From positions 1-64,000 of the forward strand of contig NZ_FNCO01000008.1 in NCBI RefSeq assembly GCF_900100795.1: a stretch of DNA of 64,000 nt, read 5' to 3'. Positions within the stretch are counted from its first letter, which is position 1. The number at the start of each line of letters is the position of its first letter. A program made the translations under genes and the position numbers. Shown piece after piece: positions 25,369 through 34,102 of this stretch. The notes under the pieces are model-generated. The model was given only the letters and a program-made list of their open reading frames with translations. It had not been told where the DNA came from and searched no databases. The stretch is from Pseudomonas abietaniphila. GTDB lineage: Bacteria > Pseudomonadota > Gammaproteobacteria > Pseudomonadales > Pseudomonadaceae.

Positions 25369-25723
25369 ATGTCGAACCTTCTTGGTGGTGATGTCATTGC
25401 AGTAATGTGTGGTTGAGATTTTTTCGGATCGAATGGCTGCTTTGCAGCTGCGTAACCAAAGGCGCAATGGGCTGGAGTCGGCCAAAAGTGGACCTTCATG
25501 ATGGGTTAAATCCATGTCGCTATGGGGCTGACAGGGCTTGCTCAAGGTTACTAATAGCCCTCTCGGCTTTACCGTGCTGTTGACCCCAGATCGAGAGCAA
25601 CAGGTCGAGAAAAGAGCGGCATAGTTAGGCGGTTGACGCGACAGCCTCCTTGAAGAAAGCCGATCCACTGTGATCAGATGGACCTTGCAAACTCAAATGC
25701 TAGGACGGGATCGGAATACGAAT
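25369..25723. other. 355-bp divergent region before the TPR-GrpE-Hsp70 operon
   Basis: This stretch separates the minus-strand zinc-ribbon gene from the plus-strand TPR gene and must hold both promoters. No near-consensus sigma70 pair or heat-shock sigma32 pair (CTTGAA, CCCCAT-type) stood out. No hairpin terminator and no reliable coding frame were seen. Confidence 0.4.
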
Positions 25724-27844
25724 ATGGACGTAGAAGAGCTGCTAGAAAAAGCTAGAGATCAACGTAAACGCGACCGATACGAGGAAGCAGTAATTTCTGC
25801 CAAATTAGCCACGATCCAGGATCCCGACAATGCTGATGGCTGGTGGCTTCTAGCACTGAGCAATATTTCCCTAGGCAGGAAAGAGGCTGCCCTTGAAGCT
25901 CTCAAGGAAACCAACGACAAAGCCCCATACTTTGCCCAGGCGTGGGCAAAACGGGGCAGCTTGGAGTTTGACCTAGGGGCTCCTGAGGAAGCAGCAAGCT
26001 CGTACGAAACTGCACTTAACTGTGACAATGATGAGCTTGAGGCGCTACGAGGTCTTGCTCATATCTACGGACAGAACGATGACGCTGAGAAGCGAGCGGA
26101 AGAAATCCTCGTACTCACCAAGCTCGATGAACTTCAGGGTCTCAGTTCATGGGAACTTAATCGATTAGGCATCCTACATTTCCTCAACAACCATGGCTTT
26201 GATGCCATCAAATACTGGTCGCGCAACGCGCACCAAAGCGACGACACCGCATCGTTGTTCAACCTTGGCCTCGCCTACAACATGGATGACGTTTCCCAAG
26301 ACGTTGATGCGGTCGACTGTTGGCGCCTAGTCCTGCGCAGAGATGTAACTCACGAAAAGGCACCAGGCCGCATCCAGCCTGTCAAGACTCGACTTTTGGA
26401 TTTGGCTCGCAAGGTTCAGTCGTCCCGAAAGTCACTCTGCCAGGCGGAAGATCAGTGGTACTCGATCTACATCAACCCTTTCCAGCTCCTGAATTGCCCG
26501 AAAGACTTCGATTTCGGTGATCTTGAACCCAAGGTTGTCCAGAAATGGAAAAAGACGTTACTTCAGGAAATTGAGCTTGAGGAGGGAAAACTACATTGGA
26601 TGCCTGGGCTAACTGTCGATCGTTCAAAGGCGATTGAGTTAGCGGAAAAGTTGTCCGACATAGAGGTCGCCTCCCATCACTGGGAAGTATATAAGTGCAA
26701 GCCTCTTTTGGAATTTTTGTCAAAAGGCGACATCAACCATTTCCTTCTGGACGAAGAGTGGTCGCCCCTCGATTTTATCGAGCGAGTAAGTGTTTCCGTA
26801 GCGCTCAGGGAGTGGTTAAGCGATCCATTTTCAGCTCAGTACGACCGCATCTTTAGTAAGGCCGTTTCAGCCAGGAATGTGCCCGTCATAGAGGCATTGC
26901 TAGATGGCCGTCGCTGGGTCATGCCCTCCTATGCCGATCGCTGCTTTGAAAACGCATTACGAGAGGCGGACTCCATATTGATCCCCCTACGGGAGCTCAA
27001 GGATCAGGCAGAGGCTATTAAAGTCACTGTCAAACAGATCGAGGAGGTTCTGGAGACGCACAAGATCATCAGCATCCTGAATCTGCTGCCGCCCTACTTC
27101 CGCAACTTGCAAAATGAAGCGGTAGGTTTGGTCAGAAGCATTGCCATTGATGCGCACAACGTCCATGAAGACTCGGAACTTTCTTTGGCGATTATTGAGA
27201 AAAGTAAAGATTTTTCCTTCAAGTCCATTGAGCTGACACAGCGTTTGAAAGAAGACTTCGAAGCCATCTCTGAGATGATCAAAAAGCAACGAGAGCACGA
27301 GTCTCACTTGACCTTCGGGAATGCTCGTCACTGGAAAATTACGAAGGAAGGCGTTTCCGATAACGGTGACCTGTGCCCAGCAAATGAAATCCGAGCCTTA
27401 CGCTGGGGAATAATGGTCGAGCAAAATGGTTTACATAACTATTTATTCGCCGCTAAGCGGCGGACTGGAAAGGAGTACATGGTCACATGGACATCTTCCG
27501 ACCGCGTCAAACAGGATGAGCTGTTCGAAACGCTCATCAATGCCGCGTTTCACTACATCATTCCCGACGTGATGGAAAACCTCCTCGACGAGCTAAAGCG
27601 TGGCGGAACCCTGACAATTGGTCCGGTCCAGGTCACCCAATTTGGCATGAGTTTCGAATCAAAATGGCTGATTTTCAGCAGCCAAAATCAAGTGCCTTGG
27701 AGTGGGATAGATGTCGTGCTTCAGAATGGCTCAGCCATAGTAATAGACAAATTTAGAGGAAAGAAATCTCCTCCTATCAGCTTACGTGACGTTCCAAACG
27801 CCATGTTGCTCCGATTATTTCCAATGTCATTCAACCGCGATTGA
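25724..27844 (+). CDS. TPR protein of an Hsp70 operon, possible degenerate J-like segment
   Basis: 706 aa from the ATG at 25724 (an in-frame ATG at 25670 adds 18 poor residues). Residues ~1-230 are tetratricopeptide helices (EEAVISAKLATIQDPDNADG, then AWAKRGSLEFDLGAPEEAAS), a protein-binding scaffold. Residues ~250-335 start with INPFQLLNC and continue with KKTLLQEIELEEGKL and AIELAEKLSD, which has the order of a J domain but no HPD. Residues ~420-540 are mostly helical. The C-terminal ~170 residues (RWGIMVEQNGLHNYLFAAK onward) are beta-rich and may be PH-like. It is followed eight bases later by the GrpE-like gene. I infer that it binds or directs the Hsp70; its clients are unknown. Confidence 0.65.
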   Translation: MDVEELLEKARDQRKRDRYEEAVISAKLATIQDPDNADGWWLLALSNISLGRKEAALEALKETNDKAPYFAQAWAKRGSLEFDLGAPEEAASSYETALNCDNDELEALRGLAHIYGQNDDAEKRAEEILVLTKLDELQGLSSWELNRLGILHFLNNHGFDAIKYWSRNAHQSDDTASLFNLGLAYNMDDVSQDVDAVDCWRLVLRRDVTHEKAPGRIQPVKTRLLDLARKVQSSRKSLCQAEDQWYSIYINPFQLLNCPKDFDFGDLEPKVVQKWKKTLLQEIELEEGKLHWMPGLTVDRSKAIELAEKLSDIEVASHHWEVYKCKPLLEFLSKGDINHFLLDEEWSPLDFIERVSVSVALREWLSDPFSAQYDRIFSKAVSARNVPVIEALLDGRRWVMPSYADRCFENALREADSILIPLRELKDQAEAIKVTVKQIEEVLETHKIISILNLLPPYFRNLQNEAVGLVRSIAIDAHNVHEDSELSLAIIEKSKDFSFKSIELTQRLKEDFEAISEMIKKQREHESHLTFGNARHWKITKEGVSDNGDLCPANEIRALRWGIMVEQNGLHNYLFAAKRRTGKEYMVTWTSSDRVKQDELFETLINAAFHYIIPDVMENLLDELKRGGTLTIGPVQVTQFGMSFESKWLIFSSQNQVPWSGIDVVLQNGSAIVIDKFRGKKSPPISLRDVPNAMLLRLFPMSFNRD

Positions 27845-27852
27845 GGATAGTC

Positions 27853-28206
27853 ATGTCCATTCCCCCGCCAATTGAAATACCACGATGGACGCTTGTCGTA
27901 CTGAACAGCCTTTATGAAATAGAACGAAAGCTAGAAGTTCACGGCGACCCTGGACACGCTAAACGCAACATTGACCGAATCAAGGAGGAGTTCGAACAGC
28001 AGTCCTTGATTATTGAAGATCCGCTGGGACAGCCCTTCAAAGAGACACGCACTGACCTCGAAGCCACCATTGTCGGTGCAGGCACTGAGAATCTGGTAGT
28101 CACTGAGGTCATCAAGCCTGTGATTAGGCTGGTAAATGGCCCGGTTTCACGAGTTGTGCAAAAAGGGATCGTTGTAGTACAGAGCAAGGAGGAGACATCA
28201 CAATGA
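27853..28206 (+). CDS. Minimal GrpE-like nucleotide exchange factor
   Basis: 117 aa. GrpE proteins open Hsp70 to release ADP. A short N-terminal helix (WTLVVLNSLYEIERKLEV) is followed by a beta domain whose spacing matches the GrpE head: DPLGQPFKETRTDLEA, then LVVTEVIKPVIRL and VVQKGIVVVQ. It lacks the long N-terminal dimer helices of true GrpE (about 190 aa), so it is a stripped-down form. The ATG at 27853 has GAGGA upstream; a TTG at 27841 overlapping the TPR stop is less likely. Its stop overlaps the Hsp70 start (ATGA), which suggests the two are made together. The assignment rests on motif order and on the Hsp70 neighbour. Confidence 0.65.
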   Translation: MSIPPPIEIPRWTLVVLNSLYEIERKLEVHGDPGHAKRNIDRIKEEFEQQSLIIEDPLGQPFKETRTDLEATIVGAGTENLVVTEVIKPVIRLVNGPVSRVVQKGIVVVQSKEETSQ

Positions 28207-30704
28207 CAAAGATGATCAATTTCGGGATTGACCTGGGAACCAGCAACTCGCTGATCGCTAAATTTGACAAAGGGTCAGTCGAGGTATTCAAGAATCCCAA
28301 CGGCTTCAAGGAAACGCTCCCGTCGATCATAGGCTTCCGAAATGACCGAATCATGGTAGGTGACCAGGCTCGCACTTATGCCGAAAAGGACCCGAAGAGC
28401 GTTGCCAGCCGCTTCAAGCGAAAGATGGGAACTACAGAAACCGTAAAGATTCAGTCACTGAATGCATCCAAGACTCCGATCGATCTTTCAGCTTTTGTCC
28501 TCAAGGAGCTAAAGGGATTCGTTCATTCCGGCGAAGCAGTCGAAGCTGCGGTAATCACCATACCCGCCTCATTTGATACGGTGCAGTCAAACGCCACCAA
28601 AGACGCAGGAATATCAGCCGGCTTCAAGCATGTTGTCCTGCTACAAGAGCCGATTGCAGCTAGTTTGGCGTATGCGAACAAGGAAAAGAGCGACGACCTT
28701 CGGAACAGCCAATGGATTGTTTATGACCTGGGCGGCGGTACCTTTGACGTAGCATTGGTCAAGATTGTCGAAGGGGAATTAACGGTGGTTGATCACGAAG
28801 GTGACAACTATTTAGGTGGATCTGACTTTGACTCGATGATCGTTGAGAAGATTCTGGTTCCGGAGATCAACCGCCGCGGAAACTTCGAGGACCTTCTTGC
28901 TCAAATGAAAAGCGAGAAAGGCAAATACAACAAGCTTTGGACTGTCTTGCTGCACAAGGCGGAGGAAGCCAAGATCGAATTGAGCACCAAGGCATCCGCG
29001 GAAATCGATCTGGGCATGATTCGTGACCTTGAGGATGACGAAGGCAATGCCATTGACACCATCCTGACCATCACTCGCTCCGAATTCGAAAACGTCATCA
29101 AGGACGCAGTGGATGGCACTGTCGATATGATGAAAAAGATCCTGACGCGCAACTCCCTGCAATCGCGTGATCTCAAGTTCATCTTGATGGTGGGTGGCTC
29201 GACCTACAGTCCCTACGTTCGCAAGCGCGTTGAGGAGATGATGAACATCCCGGTCAATACATCGATTGATCCGACCAGCGCGATTACCATCGGAGCTGCT
29301 TACTTTGCGGGCAGCAAGGAATTCAAGCAGGAAGGCGCTGCGCCGAAAGCCTCGACGAATTCACAAATCAAGTTTCGTGCTGTTTACAACCGCAACTCCC
29401 AGGAAAGCGAAGAAACCTTTACCGCCAAGGTAGAAGGGCATACCGCCGGTATGTTCTATCGAATCTTAAATGACGACGGCTCCTTTGACAGTGGTCTGAA
29501 GCCCCTCACGACCCGTATCGCTGAAGATCTTCCGCTGCGAGAAGGATCCTTCAATCTATTTACCTTCAAGATCCTTGACGGCCAGAACAACATCATCGAT
29601 GTTGGCTTTGATTCGATCCAGATTGCACAGGGGCGCTACAGCGTAGCCGGTCAGATGCTTCCTGAAGACATTTGTCTAGTTAAGGACGATCTTTCTAGCA
29701 AGGACACACGACTCGACCTTGTTTTTGCTAAGAACTGCGTGCTACCTACCAAAGGGAAGCGCACCGTTGAGATCGCCAAGACCATCGTCAAAGGCTCTCG
29801 TGACGCCATCACCATCATGGTCGTTGAAGGACCATCCGAAAAACATTCATCGACCAATAAGCCGATTGGAATATTGGCTATCACCGGTGAGCAAATTAGC
29901 CGTGACCTTCTTCGCGGCACAGAGGTAGATCTGACCTTCGAAATGTCGGAGTCACGAGATTTGACGGTGTCCGCCTACCTGAACGTTACTGGACAAGAGT
30001 TCTCTCAGGTCTTCAAGGGCCAGGCCCGCCACGTCGATACCCGCTTGTTGGCCACCGAGGTGCTTCAGCTCGAAACGAAGATCCAGGCAGAGATTGATGA
30101 CGCTCAGGCGAACCAGAACCATGATGGCGCAGCTAAGTTGGAGAAACTGAATGACGAACTCCAGTCGCTTATCGTTGAGAGCGCATCGCTTTCTAGCGAT
30201 GACGTGACCGATGATCGCTTCAAACTCGAAGACAAGAAGTGCAAGATTGCTCAAGGGATTTTTGAGCTGACAGCATCCAAGCGGATCGATGCTGCAAAAG
30301 CAAACTATCTCCAGGTCAAGTCCGATACGGCCTCCATGGTTCAAGAGTCGGGCAACGATCGCGAGCGGCATCAGCTGAAGGAAATCCTGGCGCGAGAGGA
30401 GTTGCATATCCACTCAACCAACCCAGAGCGTATTGACGCTGCGACGAGCGAATTGCAGCGACTTCACTTCCAAATCCTAGCTCGCCAGCCCGACTTCCTA
30501 GTTGGTATGTTCCAGCATCTGGAAGAGATACGGCCGACCATGAATGATCAAGCGCAGGCCAAGCAACTTATCGACCATGGACGCCGGCTGGTTGCGACCA
30601 AGAACTGGGACGATTTGCGTGATGTAAATGGTCAACTGTGGATGCTTGTTCCCGATACCGAGCGCGCAGAGGAAGACGTGCGACTCTATACCGGTATCGT
30701 TTAA
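28203..30704 (+). CDS. Divergent Hsp70-family ATPase with long helical tail
   Basis: 833 aa, against about 640 for DnaK. The ATPase domain (residues ~1-385) is intact: GIDLGTSNS at 8-16, FKRKMG with the conserved lysine near 80, DLGGGT at 175-180 and GGS at 331-333 in VGGSTYSPYVRK. The following ~220 residues replace the normal substrate-binding domain and share little with DnaK, though LTFEMSESRDLTVSAYL keeps the local pattern. The last ~200 residues are charged helices (EVLQLETKIQAEIDDAQA and onward), with no EEVD-like end. No J-protein gene is nearby. Coupled to the GrpE-like gene by ATGA. It is an island gene and does not replace the housekeeping dnaK, which is not in this window. Role unknown; stress or phage defence is possible. 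Confidence 0.8.
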   Translation: MTKMINFGIDLGTSNSLIAKFDKGSVEVFKNPNGFKETLPSIIGFRNDRIMVGDQARTYAEKDPKSVASRFKRKMGTTETVKIQSLNASKTPIDLSAFVLKELKGFVHSGEAVEAAVITIPASFDTVQSNATKDAGISAGFKHVVLLQEPIAASLAYANKEKSDDLRNSQWIVYDLGGGTFDVALVKIVEGELTVVDHEGDNYLGGSDFDSMIVEKILVPEINRRGNFEDLLAQMKSEKGKYNKLWTVLLHKAEEAKIELSTKASAEIDLGMIRDLEDDEGNAIDTILTITRSEFENVIKDAVDGTVDMMKKILTRNSLQSRDLKFILMVGGSTYSPYVRKRVEEMMNIPVNTSIDPTSAITIGAAYFAGSKEFKQEGAAPKASTNSQIKFRAVYNRNSQESEETFTAKVEGHTAGMFYRILNDDGSFDSGLKPLTTRIAEDLPLREGSFNLFTFKILDGQNNIIDVGFDSIQIAQGRYSVAGQMLPEDICLVKDDLSSKDTRLDLVFAKNCVLPTKGKRTVEIAKTIVKGSRDAITIMVVEGPSEKHSSTNKPIGILAITGEQISRDLLRGTEVDLTFEMSESRDLTVSAYLNVTGQEFSQVFKGQARHVDTRLLATEVLQLETKIQAEIDDAQANQNHDGAAKLEKLNDELQSLIVESASLSSDDVTDDRFKLEDKKCKIAQGIFELTASKRIDAAKANYLQVKSDTASMVQESGNDRERHQLKEILAREELHIHSTNPERIDAATSELQRLHFQILARQPDFLVGMFQHLEEIRPTMNDQAQAKQLIDHGRRLVATKNWDDLRDVNGQLWMLVPDTERAEEDVRLYTGIV

Positions 30705-30774
30705 GCAGCGCCGTTCGCGGCGGGTCTTCATCGGCCCGTCGCTCTACGACCGGCCGGTATGGGTCGATTTCAGG

Positions 30775-30820
30775 CAGTAACGACAGGCTGCTTTTGGCCG
30801 GTTTTTGCCTGTTGCTACTG
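30775..30820. terminator. Imperfect hairpin between Hsp70 operon and integrase
   Basis: A 14-nt arm at 30775-30788 pairs with 30807-30820 with two mismatches around an 18-nt T-rich loop. It lies between two convergent genes and may end the Hsp70 operon. There is no good T-run after the stem, so a role in termination is only moderate. The remaining bases of 30705-30887 show nothing else. Confidence 0.4.
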
Positions 30821-30887
30821 GCTGCTCAGTAGTCACTTTTGGCTCGTGCAGAACTCGGCCCAGTCCGCCATCAGTATCAATGCCCAT

Positions 30888-32132
30888 CTAAGTGCTTTCC
30901 TTTTTCCATTGATCCAGCAAATCAGCCCATTGCTGCATCATTTGTGCTCTGTCGGTCAGGTATTTCGCATGGTTGTAGGTGACGCGCACTGTATTTTGTT
31001 CGGTGTGAGCCAGTTGCATTTCGATCCAGTCTGCGGAAAAGCCCATTTCATTGAGTCTGGTGCTGCCTGTAGTTCGAGTGGCGTGTGGGCTGTATTTGCC
31101 ACCCCAGCCTAGGACGTTAAGCATCTGGCGAAACGAGGCTGAAACCATAGGGCGGGTGCGGACGTCTCGGTGCGGGAACAGATGAGCGTACTTCCCCGTA
31201 ACGCCTTTTAGAGCCTGCAGCATCTCCACTGCCTGCGTGGGCAGTGGGTTTATATGCTCTTTACGCTTTTTCATTCGTTCGGCAGGAATGCGCCATAGGG
31301 CCTTTTCAAGGTCAAATTCTGACCATTGAGCCTCAGCTGCTTCATTGGGCCTGCTTAGAGTCATCCACATAAGTCGGAACGCACAGAGCGTTTCATGGCG
31401 GCCACCATGGGAGTCAACGTCCCTGAGCAGCTGGCCGATCTCATCTGTGGAAAGTGCTCGCTTGTGTTGGGTTTTGTTTTTGGGTAGCGCTTTGCGCACT
31501 GGATGAACGGGGTCGGTACTGGCGCGAAGGGTGGCAATGGCTAGCTCGAAGATGCTAGACATGGTGCGTTTTGCTTCATTGGCTACTGATAGCCCGTTGT
31601 CCTTGGCGGCCGATCTTAGTACGTCCAGGATGTGTGCTGGTGTGATTGCTTTTACAGGCATGTCACCAATTTTCGGGAAAATGACACGTTTCAACATTCC
31701 AAGCCGCTTGGACTTAGTTGTTTCCTCCCAGTCTTTTAAGGCCAGCCATTCTTTGGCCACGGCCTCGAAGGTGGTTGCTTTCTCGTGGTCGCGCTTTACA
31801 CGTTCCTGCTGGCGATGATGCGCAGGGTTGATGCCTTGCACAACCAGTGAGCGTGCTTTAGAGCGTGCTTCGCGCGCCTCGGAAAGCGTAAGAAGCCGGC
31901 CGTTGCGGCGATCTTCGGCCTGCTCGGATGTTTCACCCTTGGGGGCGACCACGTATTCCCCAATGGCAAATACGCTTTCCTTCCTCGTATTGCCGTCGCT
32001 CAGTTCGAATCGATAGCGCCAAGCCTTAACTCCGTTTGGCTTTACCTCAAGATAGAGGCCATTGCCGTCTGTGAGCTTGTAAGGCTTCTCCTTGGGTTTT
32101 GCAGTGCGGCACTGAGTGTCGGTAAGTGGCAT
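30888..32132 (-). CDS. P4-type tyrosine integrase of the genomic island
   Basis: 414 aa. The N-terminal arm-binding domain (DUF4102 type) is clear from KLTDGNGLYLEVKPNG. The core-binding domain follows (ATTFEAVAKEWLALK). In the catalytic domain the first arginine lies in LSRPNEAAEAQW near residue 268, HATR is near 358, the second histidine is in QLAHTE near 382, and the tyrosine nucleophile is in VRVTYNHA near 394. All catalytic residues are present, so the enzyme should be able to excise the element. The gene starts 190 bp from the ychF stop, with iterated ACCCGGT motifs between. P4-type integrases usually lie next to their attachment site, which places the right end of the island here. Confidence 0.93.
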   Translation of the reverse strand: MPLTDTQCRTAKPKEKPYKLTDGNGLYLEVKPNGVKAWRYRFELSDGNTRKESVFAIGEYVVAPKGETSEQAEDRRNGRLLTLSEAREARSKARSLVVQGINPAHHRQQERVKRDHEKATTFEAVAKEWLALKDWEETTKSKRLGMLKRVIFPKIGDMPVKAITPAHILDVLRSAAKDNGLSVANEAKRTMSSIFELAIATLRASTDPVHPVRKALPKNKTQHKRALSTDEIGQLLRDVDSHGGRHETLCAFRLMWMTLSRPNEAAEAQWSEFDLEKALWRIPAERMKKRKEHINPLPTQAVEMLQALKGVTGKYAHLFPHRDVRTRPMVSASFRQMLNVLGWGGKYSPHATRTTGSTRLNEMGFSADWIEMQLAHTEQNTVRVTYNHAKYLTDRAQMMQQWADLLDQWKKEST

Positions 32133-32147
32133 ATTTGCTCCGGCGCG

Positions 32148-32204
32148 CTATACCCGGTTAATTTTCCGGGTATGAGATTGCTATACCCGGTAGCGTACCC
32201 GGTA
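32148..32204. repeat. Iterated TACCCGG motifs upstream of the integrase
   Basis: CTATACCCGGT occurs twice in direct orientation (32148-32158 and 32181-32191). An inverted relative, TTCCGGGTAT, lies between them (32164-32173), and TACCCGGTA follows at 32196-32204. Four related sites in 57 bp just before the int start codon could be integrase arm-type sites, an operator for int control, or both. They also lie close to the expected attachment site. Confidence 0.6.
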
Positions 32205-32250
32205 AAGGTGTGGATATCAATGTGCTCTGAGGGATGTTGGTGGAAAAGAA

Positions 32251-32283
32251 AAACCCCTTGAATCGGCTAAATTCAAGGGGTTT
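32251..32283 (-). terminator. Intrinsic terminator of ychF
   Basis: AAACCCCTTGAAT (32251-32263) pairs perfectly with ATTCAAGGGGTTT (32271-32283) around a 7-nt loop. On the minus strand the stem is followed by a T-rich tail (TTTTTCTTTTCC counting the end of the stem). It lies 38 bp past the ychF stop and ends the pth-ychF transcripts. It may also sit at the right junction of the island. Confidence 0.85.
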
Positions 32284-32320
32284 GGTGTCCAGCAAGATCC
32301 GATAGGATCCGAATGTTTGT

Positions 32321-33421
32321 TTAGACGTTGAAGCGGAAGTGCAGCACGTCACCGTCTTTGACGATGTAGTCCTTGCCTTCCAGGCGCCATTTGCCTGCTT
32401 CCTTCGCACCGGCTTCGCCCTTGTACTGGATGAAGTCGTTGTAAGCGACGCACTCGGCGCGGATGAAGCCTTTTTCGAAGTCGGTGTGGATCACGCCAGC
32501 GGCTTGAGGTGCAGTGGCACCGACGCGGACGGTCCAGGCGCGGACTTCTTCGACGCCGGCAGTGAAATAAGTCTGCAGGTGAAGCATTTCGTAACCGGCG
32601 CGGATAACGCGGTTCAGACCCGGCTCTTCGAGGCCCAGGGCTTCGAGGAACATGTCTTTCTCTTCGCCGTCGTCGAGTTCGGCGATTTCGGCTTCGATCT
32701 TGTTGCAGACCGGCACCAGCATGGCGCCTTCTTCCTCGGCGATCGCGCGAACCACGTCCAGGTGCGGGTTGTTCTCGAAACCGTCTTCAGCGACGTTGGC
32801 GATGTACATGACCGGCTTGGTGGTCAGCAGGTGAAAGCCCTTGATCACGGCTTTCTCGTCAGCGCCCATGTTCTTCATCAGGCTGCGCGCAGGCTTGCCT
32901 TCGGTGAAGTGAGCGATGAGTTTTTCCAGCAGGCCTTTCTGGACCACTGCGTCCTTGTCGCCGCCTTTGGCGTTACGCGCCACTTTCTGCAGCTGTTTTT
33001 CGCAGCTGTCGAGGTCGGCGAAGATCAGCTCCAGGTCGATGATCTCGATGTCGCGTTTCGGGTCGACACTGTTGGAGACGTGAATCACGTTCTCGTCTTC
33101 GAAGCAGCGGACCACGTGAGCGATGGCGTCGGTTTCACGGATGTTGGCCAGGAACTTGTTGCCCAGGCCTTCACCTTTGGAGGCGCCGGCGACCAGGCCC
33201 GCGATGTCGACGAACTCCATCGTGGTCGGCAGGATGCGTTTCGGATTGACGATGTCAGCCAGCGCCTGAAGGCGTGGGTCGGGCATCGCCACGATGCCGC
33301 TGTTCGGTTCGATGGTGCAGAAGGGAAAGTTCTCCGCCGCGATACCGGATTTGGTCAGGGCGTTGAACAGGGTGGACTTGCCGACGTTGGGCAGGCCGAC
33401 GATGCCGCAGTTGAATCCCAT
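32321..33421 (-). CDS. ychF: Redox-regulated ribosome-associated ATPase YchF/OLA1
   Basis: 366 aa, full length. YchF is a P-loop ATPase that binds ribosomes and affects stress responses. The G1 loop GLPNVGKST is at residues 9-17. The G4 motif is NVAE rather than NKxD, which is the known reason this family prefers ATP. A central coiled coil follows (ELIFADLDSCEKQLQK) and a C-terminal TGS domain ends in KDGDVLHFRFNV. The start lies 21 bp after the pth stop, the pair conserved in gammaproteobacteria. The island integrase lies downstream of its 3' end, and the gene itself is intact. Confidence 0.97.
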   Translation of the reverse strand: MGFNCGIVGLPNVGKSTLFNALTKSGIAAENFPFCTIEPNSGIVAMPDPRLQALADIVNPKRILPTTMEFVDIAGLVAGASKGEGLGNKFLANIRETDAIAHVVRCFEDENVIHVSNSVDPKRDIEIIDLELIFADLDSCEKQLQKVARNAKGGDKDAVVQKGLLEKLIAHFTEGKPARSLMKNMGADEKAVIKGFHLLTTKPVMYIANVAEDGFENNPHLDVVRAIAEEEGAMLVPVCNKIEAEIAELDDGEEKDMFLEALGLEEPGLNRVIRAGYEMLHLQTYFTAGVEEVRAWTVRVGATAPQAAGVIHTDFEKGFIRAECVAYNDFIQYKGEAGAKEAGKWRLEGKDYIVKDGDVLHFRFNV

Positions 33422-33442
33422 GGTGTTTCCCCTCGAGTGATG

Positions 33443-34027
33443 TCAGGCCTTCTGGCTGTGCAGGACGCGCATCGCCTTGGCGAAGTCGCCAGCGAGTACA
33501 TCCGGCAGCACGCCGAGGGCAAAGTCGATACTGGCGTCCAGTTTTTCCTGCTCGGCGCGTGGCGCACGACCCAGGACAAAATTGGAAACCATGCTGGCGT
33601 CGCCTGGATGGCCGATGCCGAGCCGCAGGCGATGGAAGCCGTTCTGGTTACCGAGCTGCGCAATGATGTCGCGCAGTCCGTTATGCCCGCCGTGTCCGCC
33701 ACCCAGTTTGAGTTTGGCGACACCCGGAGGCAGGTCGAGTTCGTCGTGGGCCACCAGAATGGCTTGCGGAGGAATCCGGAAGAAACCCGCCAGCGCCGCA
33801 ACGGACTGACCGCTACGGTTCATGTAGGTGGTGGGAATCAACAGACGAACGTCTTGGCCTTGATGACTGAATTTAGCCGTCAGGCCGAAATATTTGCGGT
33901 CAGCGGTCAGATTGACGCGCTGGGCGCTGGCAATACGCTCAACGAAAAGAGCCCCTGCGTTATGCCGGGTCTGTTCGTATTCGGGGCCGGGGTTTCCCAG
34001 GCCGACGATCAGTTGGATGGCGGTCAC
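33443..34027 (-). CDS. pth: Peptidyl-tRNA hydrolase
   Basis: 194 aa. It frees tRNA from peptidyl-tRNA dropped by stalled ribosomes. The family signature is complete: GLGNPGPEYEQTRHNAG with N11 and the catalytic H21, then PTTYMNRSG, LVAHDELDLPPG with the catalytic aspartate, and KLGGGHGGHNGLRDI. Length is normal. It sits between rplY and ychF as in other Pseudomonas genomes, with about 75 bp to rplY. Confidence 0.97.
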   Translation of the reverse strand: MTAIQLIVGLGNPGPEYEQTRHNAGALFVERIASAQRVNLTADRKYFGLTAKFSHQGQDVRLLIPTTYMNRSGQSVAALAGFFRIPPQAILVAHDELDLPPGVAKLKLGGGHGGHNGLRDIIAQLGNQNGFHRLRLGIGHPGDASMVSNFVLGRAPRAEQEKLDASIDFALGVLPDVLAGDFAKAMRVLHSQKA

Positions 34028-34102
34028 GTCAGGGGCTCTTCCTTGGGTCGAGTGTGACGGTGCAGGGCACCATCACGGGTTCAACCGGCTAGCGAGTAAT
34101 AA

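Noticed and set aside
28203..30704. The Hsp70 gene as housekeeping dnaK
   Set aside because: It lacks the DnaK substrate domain and C-terminus, has no dnaJ next to it, and lies inside the island.
32339..34057. 572-aa open frame on the plus strand opposite ychF and pth
   Set aside because: It runs antisense to two certain housekeeping genes, has no ribosome site or family features, and is explained by high GC codon use.
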